A stretch of DNA of 64,000 nucleotides from Saprospirales bacterium (GTDB lineage Bacteria > Bacteroidota > Bacteroidia > Chitinophagales > JADIYW01). The stretch lies in assembly GCA_016711605.1 (NCBI GenBank), contig JADJSS010000045.1, positions 124,001-188,000 of the forward strand. Direction: 5' to 3'. A program made the translations under genes and the position numbers. Below the pieces are notes generated by a model. That model was not told the DNA's origin and did not search any database. It saw only the letters and a list, made by a program, of their open reading frames with translations. Positions 55,143-63,885 of this stretch are shown here, piece after piece (the stretch's first letter is position 1; each line of letters starts with the position of its first letter).

Positions 55143-55165
55143 GAGCCGTTTTTAAAAAACGGCTC
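55143..55165 (+). terminator. Terminator hairpin after the ABC gene
   Basis: GAGCCGTTTTT (55143-55153) / AAAAACGGCTC (55155-55165), perfect 11-bp stem with a one-base centre. A T run follows only after about twelve bases, so the efficiency is uncertain. It also lies downstream of the convergent minus-strand gene. Confidence 0.65.
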
Positions 55166-55190
55166 ATGTGTGTATTTCATTTTTTTGCAA

Positions 55191-55772
55191 TTAATATTCA
55201 CCAGCTTTCAACGATGCTTCTGGTTTTATATTATAACCAAGTGATCTTAATTTTAATGTTGTTCCATCAGCAGAAACATTTAATTTTAGCCATCCATAAT
55301 GGTTTTCATCATCAATTACAATTTTAAATGCTACGAAAAAATCTCCAGTGCCAGCATGTCCAAGGTTTGCAGCTACTGATTTATATGAAGTAATGGCTTC
55401 TCTTCCAAATTGAAGATGAGGTTTTGGTGGTTTAGGAACAATTACTGTTGAATCAATTAATGCATTTTCTCCAAATGCATATCCAATTTCTGTATCATCT
55501 ATAACAAATTCTATTGGTGTAAAGGATCTATCTGCCAATAAAATAGTTGATAAACTTCCATTATCGTTTGTTGCAGAAATTCTAAAATCAGAAGATCCAT
55601 CTTTATTTACATCAATGGATGCTTGTTTACTTGAAGATGCTGTTGGTGTAATTACAGTGCTGTCTAATAAACTAGAATTTACATCTGGATTATCAGGAGT
55701 TGTGCTTCTTTTTTTACATCCAAAATTTACAAGTAAAGCTGTTACACTAAATATTAAAATTAATTTTTTCAT
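55191..55772 (-). CDS. Paralogous secreted lipoprotein, copy 1
   Basis: 193 residues from the ATG at 55772. Lipoprotein-type signal with VNFGC (Cys about residue 20). The mature domain has a Ca-loop-like motif DVNKDGSSDF, then GTGDFFVAFKI and the family C-terminus HYGWLKLNVSADGTTLKLRSLGYN. It is the most divergent of five paralogues between 55 and 61 kb. Function unknown; the YGW-type terminal domain is common in secreted Bacteroidota proteins. Confidence 0.8.
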   Translation of the reverse strand: MKKLILIFSVTALLVNFGCKKRSTTPDNPDVNSSLLDSTVITPTASSSKQASIDVNKDGSSDFRISATNDNGSLSTILLADRSFTPIEFVIDDTEIGYAFGENALIDSTVIVPKPPKPHLQFGREAITSYKSVAANLGHAGTGDFFVAFKIVIDDENHYGWLKLNVSADGTTLKLRSLGYNIKPEASLKAGEY

Positions 55773-55791
55773 GACTATGTTTTTTTGATTG

Positions 55792-56385
55792 TTATTTCGC
55801 ACCAGTTTTGATTGGTGTAGCAGGTAAAACAGAATAAGCTAAATCTTTTAACACTAATGTTTTTCTATCGGTAGAAAGATTTAATTTTAACCAGCCATTA
55901 AATAATTTTAATCCAGTTCTGTGTGCAAATGAAATGTATTTGTCACCTTGTCCACTCAATCCACCAGTTTTTGTTGAATTTTGTATATCAATAGCACCAA
56001 TATTTTTCCATTTAGATGATGAGTAAATGGATTCAGCAGTAAAACCAGCATTAGCACCATTTACAAATTTTGTACTACCACCAGCAGTTGCTGTATCGCA
56101 GTAAATTCCAGTAGAATTATGTAATCCAGCAACTATTGAAACAATACTTGTAGCACTTGAATATATAGCAAAACCAACATCAAAAATACCATCTAAATCA
56201 ATATCAATAGTGTCAACCACATTGGTTGAAGATGCAATGAATATGGTTTTATTCAAATCTCTGTGAACAATATTTGGATCATCAGCTTCCGTTGCTTCTT
56301 TTTTGCAAGCCATTGGTAGCACTGTTGCCGCAGCTAATGCAATTGCTGAATACTGTGCAATTTTTTTGGATTTATTGTTTTTCAT
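55792..56385 (-). CDS. Paralogous secreted lipoprotein, copy 2
   Basis: 197 residues. The N-terminus KKIAQYSAIALAAATVLPMACKKE is a signal peptide with a Cys suited to lipid attachment, though Pro at -3 is unusual. DIDLDGIFDVGF resembles an EF-hand-like Ca loop. The end GQGDKYISFAHR then NGWLKLNLSTDRKTLVL is shared with the other copies. Nearly the same signal region as copy 3, indicating recent duplication. Confidence 0.85.
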   Translation of the reverse strand: MKNNKSKKIAQYSAIALAAATVLPMACKKEATEADDPNIVHRDLNKTIFIASSTNVVDTIDIDLDGIFDVGFAIYSSATSIVSIVAGLHNSTGIYCDTATAGGSTKFVNGANAGFTAESIYSSSKWKNIGAIDIQNSTKTGGLSGQGDKYISFAHRTGLKLFNGWLKLNLSTDRKTLVLKDLAYSVLPATPIKTGAK

Positions 56386-56517
56386 TTTTTTATTTTATAA
56401 AGCAATTTTACATAATATTTATCATTCAATAGAAATAAAGTTAGTAATCGATACTTTTGAATGAGAATTCGTAAAAAAAAGCTCCAAAGTGCTACTTTCT
56501 AAATAAAAACATAAAAT

Positions 56518-57105
56518 TTATTTAGAACCAGTTTTAACTAAAGTTTCTGGTAAAACAGAATATGCTAAATCTTTTATGAGCACTGTTTTATGATCAGCTG
56601 AAACATTAACTCGCAACCAGCCATAAAATGGCTTTAATCCATTTTTAAATACAAATGATACATATTTATCACCTTTACCAGCAGCACCTTTTATTAATGA
56701 AGGTGAAACAACATTAACATCTAAAACACTGTATTGATTCCATTGTGGTGAAGGCAGAGCCAATGGTGTAAAGCCAGCATCGGAAGCATTTGCTAATTTT
56801 AATGATGAAACGGACGTTGTATCACAAAATATAAGACCTTGTCCAGGATTTGCAAGTAAATATGTTATATCAGATGAACCTATACTAACACCAATAAACA
56901 CTAATTCATTGATGCCATCTAAGTTTACATCAATCGAATCTATTTTTGTTGTTGATGAAAGTGTTAAGGTTTTATTTAAATCGCGATGAATAATATTTGG
57001 ATCATCTGCTTCTTTTGTTTCTTTTTTACAAGCCATAGGTAATACAGCAGCAGCAGCTAAAGCAATAGCTGAATACTGTGCAATTTTTTTTGTTTTTGTT
57101 TTCAT
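56518..57105 (-). CDS. Paralogous secreted lipoprotein, copy 3
   Basis: 195 residues from the ATG at 57105 (MKTKTKKIAQYS). Signal region AALAAAAVLPMACKKE-like, DVNLDGINELVFIG as Ca-loop-like motif, and GKGDKYVSFVFKNGLKPFYG with GWLRVNVSADHKTVL at the end. It lies directly downstream of the phosphodiesterase fusion gene and may be co-transcribed with it. Confidence 0.85.
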   Translation of the reverse strand: MKTKTKKIAQYSAIALAAAAVLPMACKKETKEADDPNIIHRDLNKTLTLSSTTKIDSIDVNLDGINELVFIGVSIGSSDITYLLANPGQGLIFCDTTSVSSLKLANASDAGFTPLALPSPQWNQYSVLDVNVVSPSLIKGAAGKGDKYVSFVFKNGLKPFYGWLRVNVSADHKTVLIKDLAYSVLPETLVKTGSK

Positions 57106-57144
57106 AATTATGGTTTTAGTTTTACTATAGAATAAATATAGCAA

Positions 57145-59799
57145 TTATTTTTGTGTTCTGTACATCTTTTTATCAATTACTTGTTGCATATCTTCGGTGT
57201 TTAATTTACTATTAAAAAAAGTATTTAATTGTTGAATGACTTCGTTTCCATTTTCAATTGCATCTTTATATTCAACAAATAAAACTTCAATATTTGGTTT
57301 GTCGTTTAGCCAATTTTTTATTTTATCATTGGTTTGTCTAAAAGAAACTTCAATAGAATAATGCGCCGTATTTTGTTCCAGTTTACCTAAGTTTTGCAAC
57401 ATTTTACTTTGAGATGTAATTACTTCATCTAAATCACGTTCCATAAAAACAATTTTATACTTATAACGCATTGGTAAATTTGGCAATAAATGCGAAACAA
57501 CTTTTACTGTTTTTTCAACTGAATTCTTCATCCAGGAATTATCTTTATGGATAATTTTTACGGCTTCGTGTTCGTAATAACCTTTTAAATTATTTTCATC
57601 AGCATTGCGCAAACTATCCGTAAATACTGGTAATCCACCAGCTTCTAATAATTGCATCATCATAGATGTACCGCTTCGTGGCAAACCAGATACTATATAA
57701 ATTGTTTCAGCATTTTTATAAATATCTTCAGAAATTATTTTTTCATACCGTTCAGTATCATGTAAATATTCTTTACAAACTTTTTCTAATTTGGTACGTG
57801 CAATTTGCATATTTGGTGCTAGTCGTAACGCCATTTCATACGCTTGCGCAGCTTCGTGATAGAGTCCAATTTCAAAAAAACTTTCTGCTAAATGATAATG
57901 TGCACTTGGATTGAAATAAATTAAACCAATTGAATCTAAAAGATAATCAATTGCTTTATCGTAATTATTTAATTTATGATGACAAATTCCTAAACCAAAA
58001 AATGCTTGTGAATTATTTGGATCATACACAATTTCATTTTCAAAAATACGAATTGCATCATTGTAACGTTTTGATTGCATGTATGCATTTCCTAAAGCCA
58101 TACGTGAATACAAAGCATCTTTCGATAATTTATCTGCTTTCTCAAAACAGGCAATAGCTTCTTCGTTTTTATTTTCATTTAATAAAATATTTCCTTCAAT
58201 CATCAAAATTCCAAACGTGTCTGTTGTTGTTTTTTTTGTTGATTTTGTTTTTTTAAGTTGGTTTGGATTTGTATAATCAATAGCAATTTGTAAATTTTCT
58301 TCGTTAATTGATTTTTCAATTTTATCATTTTTAAGTTCGTCTAATATTTCGCGACAACGCTTTGTATTGTTTAAACTTAAATGACATTCCAATAAATAAC
58401 GAGCAAAACGTTCTTTTACTGGCTTACTACTTGATAAAGCTTCTAAAATTTCTATCGCTTTTGGAAATTCTTTTGCGTTGTAATAAGATCTAGCTAAATA
58501 AAATTGATTTTCTTTTATGTTATTATTGAAGTTTTCATCATTATTTGCTTCGTTAGGTGATTCGATATAACCTAAATCAGCTAATTGCTGTAATGCTTTT
58601 TCATCGTGTACTTCATAAATATCAGCTTTAAATTCTTTTGGATGCTGTCCACTTTCACCATCCACAAATTCCCAACTTGGAATTACTGTTGGTTTTATTT
58701 CCTCTTCAAAAATTTGAACTAATGGTTTGCCATCCATATCTGCACCAACTGGTAATCCAAACATAGTTAGAAGTGTTGGCGTGATGTCTAAAATGCTTGC
58801 ACCAAAAATGCGTTCATCTTTTTTTATATTTGGACCTCGTGCAACAAAAACGCCATATGGTGCGTGTTCTAAAGCAATTGCTGCAGGTTCTTTTGGTAAT
58901 AATTTGGGTCTTAAGTAATCAGAATAAAAGCCATGATCGGACAATAAAATAACTGTAGTATCGTCGTCAATTAATTGCAAAGTTCTGTAAAGCATCATGT
59001 CGTGAAATTTATAAATTCCATTCACTACATCTTTATACAAATCAAATGATTCCTGTGGAATATGTTCCATTTTTGGAGGATGAAATTTCATAAAACCATG
59101 TGAAATCAGATCTGGTGCTTCAAAATAAACACACGTCAAATTCCAATTTTTGTCGTTCTCTAAAATATAAGTCAAAGCATTATGAACCGATGCACATTCG
59201 GCCAATTGCTTAGTTAATTGCATTAATGATTTGTCTTTTGTTTGATTTATTTTTGCTGCATCTGGTATAAAAGGTAAAATATGTGCTTCAGTTAATTCTG
59301 TTGGATGTACACGCAAATTGGCAAACGTTTCATGCATGTTTTCTGGATGCACACAACCCTTTTTTAAATCCCAATTTTTCCAATCATCTGCAAAATTTGC
59401 TGTCTGATAAAAGTTAGAAATCATAGTGCCGTTAATTGGTTCTGCTGGATGTGAAGGCCACCAACCAATTACATTTGATTTCATTTTTTGTTGATTTAAA
59501 ATATTCCAAATCGCTTTTACTTTACGTGATGTGATATGCGTTTGTCGTAAATTTTTCCCTGAATCATCTGGCTCTAAGAATCCTAAAATTCCATGTTTAT
59601 GTGGTCGCATGCCTGTTGCAATAGAAGTCCATAACATTGGCGAAAGTGGTGGATCTAATGTAGCAATATTTCCGCAAACGCCATTGTCAATAAGAGATTG
59701 TAAAGCTGGCATTTCACCAGCATCCATTAATGGATTGATGATTTTCCAGTCAGCAGAATCCCAGCCGATAACCAATATTTTATTCGCTAATTTTTCCAA
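57145..59799 (-). CDS. Phosphodiesterase-TPR-sulfotransferase fusion protein
   Basis: 884 residues. Part 1 (about 1-400) is a type I phosphodiesterase/nucleotide pyrophosphatase domain: VIGWDSADWKIINPLM, LDPPLSPMLWTSIATGMRPHKHG with the catalytic Thr, FEAPDLISHG and LLSDHGFYSD as metal ligands. Part 2 (about 425-690) is a TPR array, with repeats such as ALYSRMALGNAYMQSKRYN and AFFGLGICHHKLNNYDKAID. Part 3 (about 700-884) is a sulfotransferase-like domain with the PAPS-loop motif VSGLPRSGTSMMMQ and FMERDLDEVITSQ. No signal peptide, so cytosolic. A rare domain set that could process and transfer phospho/sulfo groups on a carrier. Confidence 0.88.
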   Translation of the reverse strand: MEKLANKILVIGWDSADWKIINPLMDAGEMPALQSLIDNGVCGNIATLDPPLSPMLWTSIATGMRPHKHGILGFLEPDDSGKNLRQTHITSRKVKAIWNILNQQKMKSNVIGWWPSHPAEPINGTMISNFYQTANFADDWKNWDLKKGCVHPENMHETFANLRVHPTELTEAHILPFIPDAAKINQTKDKSLMQLTKQLAECASVHNALTYILENDKNWNLTCVYFEAPDLISHGFMKFHPPKMEHIPQESFDLYKDVVNGIYKFHDMMLYRTLQLIDDDTTVILLSDHGFYSDYLRPKLLPKEPAAIALEHAPYGVFVARGPNIKKDERIFGASILDITPTLLTMFGLPVGADMDGKPLVQIFEEEIKPTVIPSWEFVDGESGQHPKEFKADIYEVHDEKALQQLADLGYIESPNEANNDENFNNNIKENQFYLARSYYNAKEFPKAIEILEALSSSKPVKERFARYLLECHLSLNNTKRCREILDELKNDKIEKSINEENLQIAIDYTNPNQLKKTKSTKKTTTDTFGILMIEGNILLNENKNEEAIACFEKADKLSKDALYSRMALGNAYMQSKRYNDAIRIFENEIVYDPNNSQAFFGLGICHHKLNNYDKAIDYLLDSIGLIYFNPSAHYHLAESFFEIGLYHEAAQAYEMALRLAPNMQIARTKLEKVCKEYLHDTERYEKIISEDIYKNAETIYIVSGLPRSGTSMMMQLLEAGGLPVFTDSLRNADENNLKGYYEHEAVKIIHKDNSWMKNSVEKTVKVVSHLLPNLPMRYKYKIVFMERDLDEVITSQSKMLQNLGKLEQNTAHYSIEVSFRQTNDKIKNWLNDKPNIEVLFVEYKDAIENGNEVIQQLNTFFNSKLNTEDMQQVIDKKMYRTQK

Positions 59800-59974
59800 A
59801 ATATAAATTTGAAGAGTTTGTTTCTGAATCAGTTTTTCTTTCTATTGAAATACCTTCATCATTTTCTGTTTCAAAAGCAGCTCGTTTTTCTCGCCATAAT
59901 TGTAAACCAATATGTCCAATTGCTAATAAGCCAAGCGAACCTTCAATTGGAATTTCGTATTCTTTTTCTTCCAT
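59780..59974 (-). CDS. Small conserved-looking protein upstream of the fusion gene
   Basis: 64 residues, MEEKEYEIPIEGSLGLLAIG then HIGLQLWREKRAAF, followed by an acidic tail. It overlaps the start of the fusion gene by 20 bases in another frame, so translational coupling is likely. Probably an amphipathic helix-forming partner. It could also be a shadow, but the composed N-terminus and overlap favour a real gene. Confidence 0.55.
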   Translation of the reverse strand: MEEKEYEIPIEGSLGLLAIGHIGLQLWREKRAAFETENDEGISIERKTDSETNSSNLYFGKISE

Positions 59975-60004
59975 TGTTTTTGATTTTGTGTGTAAATATA
60001 AAAA

Positions 60005-60026
60005 ACCGTTTCAGTTAAATGAAACG
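60005..60026 (-). terminator. Terminator of paralogue copy 4
   Basis: CCGTTTCA (60005-60012) / TGAAACGG (60019-60026) with a six-base loop, followed on the minus strand by T6. Same stem core as the terminator at 4156. Confidence 0.75.
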
Positions 60027-60051
60027 GCTTTATAATTAAGAGTTGTAAATA

Positions 60052-60690
60052 TTATCTTGCACCAATAGTAATTGGTGTATTTGCTCTGTTGTCGTAAGCA
60101 ACATCAATTATATTTAAAGATTTACCATCTGTTGAAAGGTTTATTTTCATCCAACCGTAATGAAATTGTGAACCAATTTTGAATTTTACTCCAACGTATT
60201 TATCACCTTTTCCTCTAAATTCATTTTGGAAATTGTAAGTAACATCACCATTGTATTTTGCATACAAAGCTGTATAACCAACATAATAAGCAGGCGTTGT
60301 GCTTTCCATTATTTGCGAAGTTGTTTTTGCTCTTACCATCGGAATATCACCTGATACAAAATAAGAAGTAACTTTATTTGAAGTGTCTGATGATTCGTCA
60401 ATTATAGCGCTATATAAATCAATATTATTGGTATCATATTTGTAATAATATACGATTGCTGAGAAATCATTTACACCATTATTGTCAATATCTATAAAGG
60501 ATTGTGTTGCCGCAGGGCCACTTAATCTTTTTGTAGGATCAACATCTGAAACAGTTAAGTTTAAATTTCTAACAGTAATATTTGGATCATCAGTAGAATT
60601 TGTTGGCGTTTTGTCTTTCTTGCAAGCTATTGGTAAGACTGCTGCAACAGCAACTGCTAGTGCTGAGTATTGTGCTATTTTCTTGTTCAT
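60052..60690 (-). CDS. Paralogous secreted lipoprotein, copy 4
   Basis: 212 residues. MNKKIAQYSALAVAVAAVLPI then ACKKDK is the signal and lipid-attachment region. DIDNNGVNDFSAI is Ca-loop-like. The C-terminus GKGDKYVGVKFKIGSQFHYGW and KINLSTDGKSLNIIDVAYD is the family hallmark. Same strand as the fusion gene and the small protein, just upstream, but with its own terminator. Confidence 0.85.
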   Translation of the reverse strand: MNKKIAQYSALAVAVAAVLPIACKKDKTPTNSTDDPNITVRNLNLTVSDVDPTKRLSGPAATQSFIDIDNNGVNDFSAIVYYYKYDTNNIDLYSAIIDESSDTSNKVTSYFVSGDIPMVRAKTTSQIMESTTPAYYVGYTALYAKYNGDVTYNFQNEFRGKGDKYVGVKFKIGSQFHYGWMKINLSTDGKSLNIIDVAYDNRANTPITIGAR

Positions 60691-60760
60691 ATAATGATTT
60701 GTTAATTTAAATACAAATTAAATAATAAATTTCTACAATATTAAATATTTTAACAAGAAT

Positions 60761-60785
60761 ATCCAAAAAAAAATTTTTTTTGGAT
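60761..60785 (-). terminator. Terminator of paralogue copy 5
   Basis: ATCC-A8 (60761-60772) pairs with T8-GGAT (60774-60785). The right end overlaps the minus-strand stop codon at 60785-60787, and the A run becomes a T run on the coding strand. Confidence 0.55.
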
Positions 60786-61384
60786 TATTTTGCTCCAACT
60801 GCAATTGGAGAATTTGCTCTTTTGTCGTAAGCTATATCTTTAATGGTGATAGCTCTGTAATCAGCTGTTAAACTTACTTTCATCCAGCCATAATGAGTGC
60901 CATCATTAGCTTTAAACCTAAAGCCAAGGTATTTGTCGCCAGTTCCAGCAAAACCTACTATATTAGCGTTGTATTTATTAGCAAAGTAACAGTATTTTGT
61001 GAAATTTAAAGAGCTAGATTCAATAGTATCATTTAGATTTTTTGCTATGGCAACTGGTATTGATAAACCATCAAATAATTGTGGTGATGTTAAAATATTT
61101 CCGCTACCGTTTAATTCATCAATATTGCAATTGGCAAATGTTACAGCACCATAAATTCCACCATCTAAAAAGAAATCAAAGTCTGCTTTGCTATCATTAT
61201 TAATATCTAACGAATCATGAATGGAAAAATCTGTAGGTGTTCCAACAGATGTTATTGTTTTGTTTAAGATAGTATCTTCTATATTATCTTCAATCGATGG
61301 ATTTTTATCTGGTGTACATGCTAATGGTAAAGTCATAGAAGCAATTGCAGCTAATGCAGAATATTGAGCGATTTTTTTGTTCAT
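60785..61384 (-). CDS. Paralogous secreted lipoprotein, copy 5
   Basis: 199 residues from the ATG at 61384 (MNKKIAQYSALAAIA), preferred over an ATG ten codons earlier because it matches copy 4. LPLACTPDK carries the lipobox-like Cys. DINNDSKADFDFF is the Ca-loop-like motif. GTGDKYLGFRFKANDGTHYGW and the end RANSPIAVGAK resemble copy 4 closely (RANTPITIGAR), so 4 and 5 are sister copies. Confidence 0.85.
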   Translation of the reverse strand: MNKKIAQYSALAAIASMTLPLACTPDKNPSIEDNIEDTILNKTITSVGTPTDFSIHDSLDINNDSKADFDFFLDGGIYGAVTFANCNIDELNGSGNILTSPQLFDGLSIPVAIAKNLNDTIESSSLNFTKYCYFANKYNANIVGFAGTGDKYLGFRFKANDGTHYGWMKVSLTADYRAITIKDIAYDKRANSPIAVGAK

Positions 61385-61447
61385 TGAATTGTAAGTTTCT
61401 TTAAAAATAAACAATAAAACTAATTATAATGACTAAGAACGATATAT

Positions 61448-62512
61448 TTAAACTCTAGTAATCATACTGTCATGAATCTGTGTCATTGTAGTTTTTAAAT
61501 CGTATTTAAATTCCCAGTTTGGATAATGATTTTTAAATTTATTTACGTCAGAAACATACCAGATATGATCGCCAATTCTATTGGTTTCTACATATTTATA
61601 GTTCATTTTATTTCCAGAAATTTCTTCGCATAATGCAATTCCTTCTAACATAGAACAATTGGAAAAGCGCGCACCACCAGCATTGTACGCTTCACCTTGT
61701 TTTGGGTTTTTGTAAAAATGCCAGAACATATTTACTAAATCAAAACTGTGAATATTATCGCGAACTTGTTTGCCTTTATAGCCAAAAATATTGTATTGTG
61801 TACCAGTAATAGCACATTTCATCAAATAAGATAAAAATCCGTGTAACATGGTACCGCTATGATTCGGACCTGTTAGACAACCACCACGAAAAATACCGAT
61901 GTTCATGTTGAAGTATTTACCATATTCCTGACACATAATATCTGCAGCAGCTTTAGATGCACCAAAAACTGAATGTTTGGTGTGGTCAATACTCATAAAT
62001 TCATCGATACCATCTTTAAAATATGGATGATTTTGGTCGATTTCCCAACGAGTTTCTAATTCTACCAAAGGTAAATAATTTGGATTATCACCATAAACTT
62101 TATTCGTTGAAGTAAAAATAAACACTGCTTTTTGGCAATGTAAGCGTGTGTATTCCAACATATTAAGTGTTCCGTTTGCATTCACAGTAAAATCGGTAAA
62201 TGGTTCCTTGGCTGCCCAATCGTGTGATGGTTGCGCTGCAGTGTGAATGATGAGTTTAATATCTTCACCATAATCTTTGAAAATATTTTCTAATGCTTCG
62301 TTGTTGCGAATATCAATATTGTAATGTTTATAGTTTTGGTATTTTTCTTCCAATTTAGTTCTGTTCCAAGATGTTGACGCATCTGCGCCAAAAAAATAGG
62401 AGCGAAGGTCATTGTCGATTCCAACAATTAAATCAAATTTATCAGCAAAAAAAGCTACTGATTCACTACCAATTAAACCGCCTGAACCAGTTACTACACA
62501 AATATTCATTTC
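61448..62512 (-). CDS. NAD-dependent epimerase, CDP-tyvelose/paratose 2-epimerase-like
   Basis: 354 residues from the ATG at 62512. Extended SDR fold: VTGSGGLIGSESVAFF binds NAD, then HTAAQPSHDWA, FTSTNKVYGDNP with the catalytic Thr, and SVFGASKAAAD with the Lys; the usual Tyr before it is Phe, as I recall in this subfamily. GGCLTGPNHSGTMLHGFL is also typical. Such enzymes make unusual sugars for surface glycans. No other sugar-pathway gene is adjacent. A TATCTTTGCA element precedes the start. Confidence 0.87.
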   Translation of the reverse strand, partial: EMNICVVTGSGGLIGSESVAFFADKFDLIVGIDNDLRSYFFGADASTSWNRTKLEEKYQNYKHYNIDIRNNEALENIFKDYGEDIKLIIHTAAQPSHDWAAKEPFTDFTVNANGTLNMLEYTRLHCQKAVFIFTSTNKVYGDNPNYLPLVELETRWEIDQNHPYFKDGIDEFMSIDHTKHSVFGASKAAADIMCQEYGKYFNMNIGIFRGGCLTGPNHSGTMLHGFLSYLMKCAITGTQYNIFGYKGKQVRDNIHSFDLVNMFWHFYKNPKQGEAYNAGGARFSNCSMLEGIALCEEISGNKMNYKYVETNRIGDHIWYVSDVNKFKNHYPNWEFKYDLKTTMTQIHDSMITRV

Positions 62513-62523
62513 ATTAAATTTTG

Positions 62524-62533
62524 TGCAAAGATA
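62524..62533 (-). promoter_or_regulatory. TATCTTTGCA -7 element of the epimerase gene
   Basis: TATCTTTGCA on the minus strand, ending 11 bases before the ATG at 62512. It supports that ATG over the upstream one at 62548, which would lie upstream of the promoter. Confidence 0.5.
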
Positions 62534-62633
62534 AGTAGTTTTTTCCAACTGAAAAAAAACTGTATTAATGAATATTAAAGATTAGAAATTAATATTTTTT
62601 GCACGTTATACAAACATCAATAACCATAAAAAT

Positions 62634-62778
62634 AACCACATAAGACACGTAGAAACTTAAGTTTATAATAGAAGAAGATTTCAATAAATAAGAATACAAG
62701 AAAGTTTAGTTGCCTTCCGAAGTTTCGGAACTATCTTAGATTATTAACTTGTATTTTTTTATGTATCTTAAGTGGTTT
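62634..62778. repeat. Palindromic intergenic element, copy 2
   Basis: The left end AACCACATAAG (62635-62645) is complementary with one mismatch to CTTAAGTGGTT (62767-62777). An inner hairpin TTCCGAA-GT-TTCGGAA lies around 62714-62729. The left sequence TAACCACATAAGACACGTAGAAA resembles copy 1 at 25171. The 316-bp gap holds no gene. Confidence 0.6.
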
Positions 62779-62864
62779 AAAATGTAAACTATTTTAAAAT
62801 TGTTAAAGGTTTTTATTGAATGTATTGTGTAATTTTTAAAATTTTAGATTTTAAACAAATATTT

Positions 62865-63782
62865 TTACTCAATATTTGAAAGTGCATCCTTAATTTCAGC
62901 TAATTCTTGTTCAGTTAAATTTAAAGCATTAGGATTTTCTGGCAATTTTTTCCAATCAGGTATCTGATCGAAATTATAGATTCCAAAAATAAAAACAGGT
63001 GTTCCTTTTTTCAAAATAGTATTTCCATCTTCAGAAATTTTCCATTGATTTGCCCAATCGTAAATCCATTTTGCATTTTCTTCATACATACGAATACATG
63101 AATGGCTGGCTGGATATCCAGGCAGTAAAAACTGATGCATGCCAATTCCATCTTTATTTGCAATATTAAAATACCAAGGCATTATCCAGTCGCCATCAAC
63201 AGTGCTTCTTTTCTTCTTTGATTTATAATTAGTATAGAAAAGACCATTTGGTGTTGGTTTCTTTTTCCTACCTGTACTTACTGGACCAAATTGTGCTAAT
63301 TTTCCATTTTCGTAAGCAGCAAATAATTGTATACGCTGATTAATTAAAATAAATTTTGTGATAGAATCTGGAATGTTTAATGTGACAGGAAAAGGTGAAT
63401 ATTCAATAAAGTTAGATAGAAGTGTATCTGGAACTACCAATTTCGTTTTCGTTCTAAATCTTGTTGGATCTATTCTGTTGGTTGCAGCAATGATTTTTTG
63501 TTCGACAATTGTATATTTATTTTTAAAAACTTTTAAAGAACTGTCATTTGGAATCGAATCAAAATGATAGGTTATATTTAGTTTTTGTTCTACTTTTTCT
63601 TCTTTTGAAATAGATTTTATAGTATTTGCAGATGTATTTTTAAGACTATTTTCGCAAGAAAAAAGAAGAATAAACAATAGCAAAGTTGATGGTACAACTT
63701 TTAAAAAAGTTAAACTAAAAGTACTTTTAAATTTGGATTTCACGATGTGTTTTTGGTTAAAACAAAAATAGTGCAAAGCCAA
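62865..63782 (-). CDS. L,D-transpeptidase (YkuD family), lipoprotein
   Basis: 305 residues. The lipoprotein-type signal ends LLFSCEN (Cys about residue 43); the true start may be the GTG of VKSKFKS rather than 63782. The YkuD domain (about 135-270) has GPVSTGRKKKPTPNG and the catalytic site HQFLLPGYPASHSCIRM, with Cys and the upstream His. It cross-links meso-DAP residues of peptidoglycan or links lipoprotein to it, in the periplasm. It lies just before pyrG in the same strand direction. Confidence 0.88.
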   Translation of the reverse strand: MALHYFCFNQKHIVKSKFKSTFSLTFLKVVPSTLLLFILLFSCENSLKNTSANTIKSISKEEKVEQKLNITYHFDSIPNDSSLKVFKNKYTIVEQKIIAATNRIDPTRFRTKTKLVVPDTLLSNFIEYSPFPVTLNIPDSITKFILINQRIQLFAAYENGKLAQFGPVSTGRKKKPTPNGLFYTNYKSKKKRSTVDGDWIMPWYFNIANKDGIGMHQFLLPGYPASHSCIRMYEENAKWIYDWANQWKISEDGNTILKKGTPVFIFGIYNFDQIPDWKKLPENPNALNLTEQELAEIKDALSNIE

Positions 63783-63885
63783 TTATCTCTCTTACATATT
63801 TACACTGTAAACTTACACTATTTACAGATAGTTGATTGCATTCAACTAAAAATGGTAAATTAGATGACTTAGTTGCGTGAGTTAA

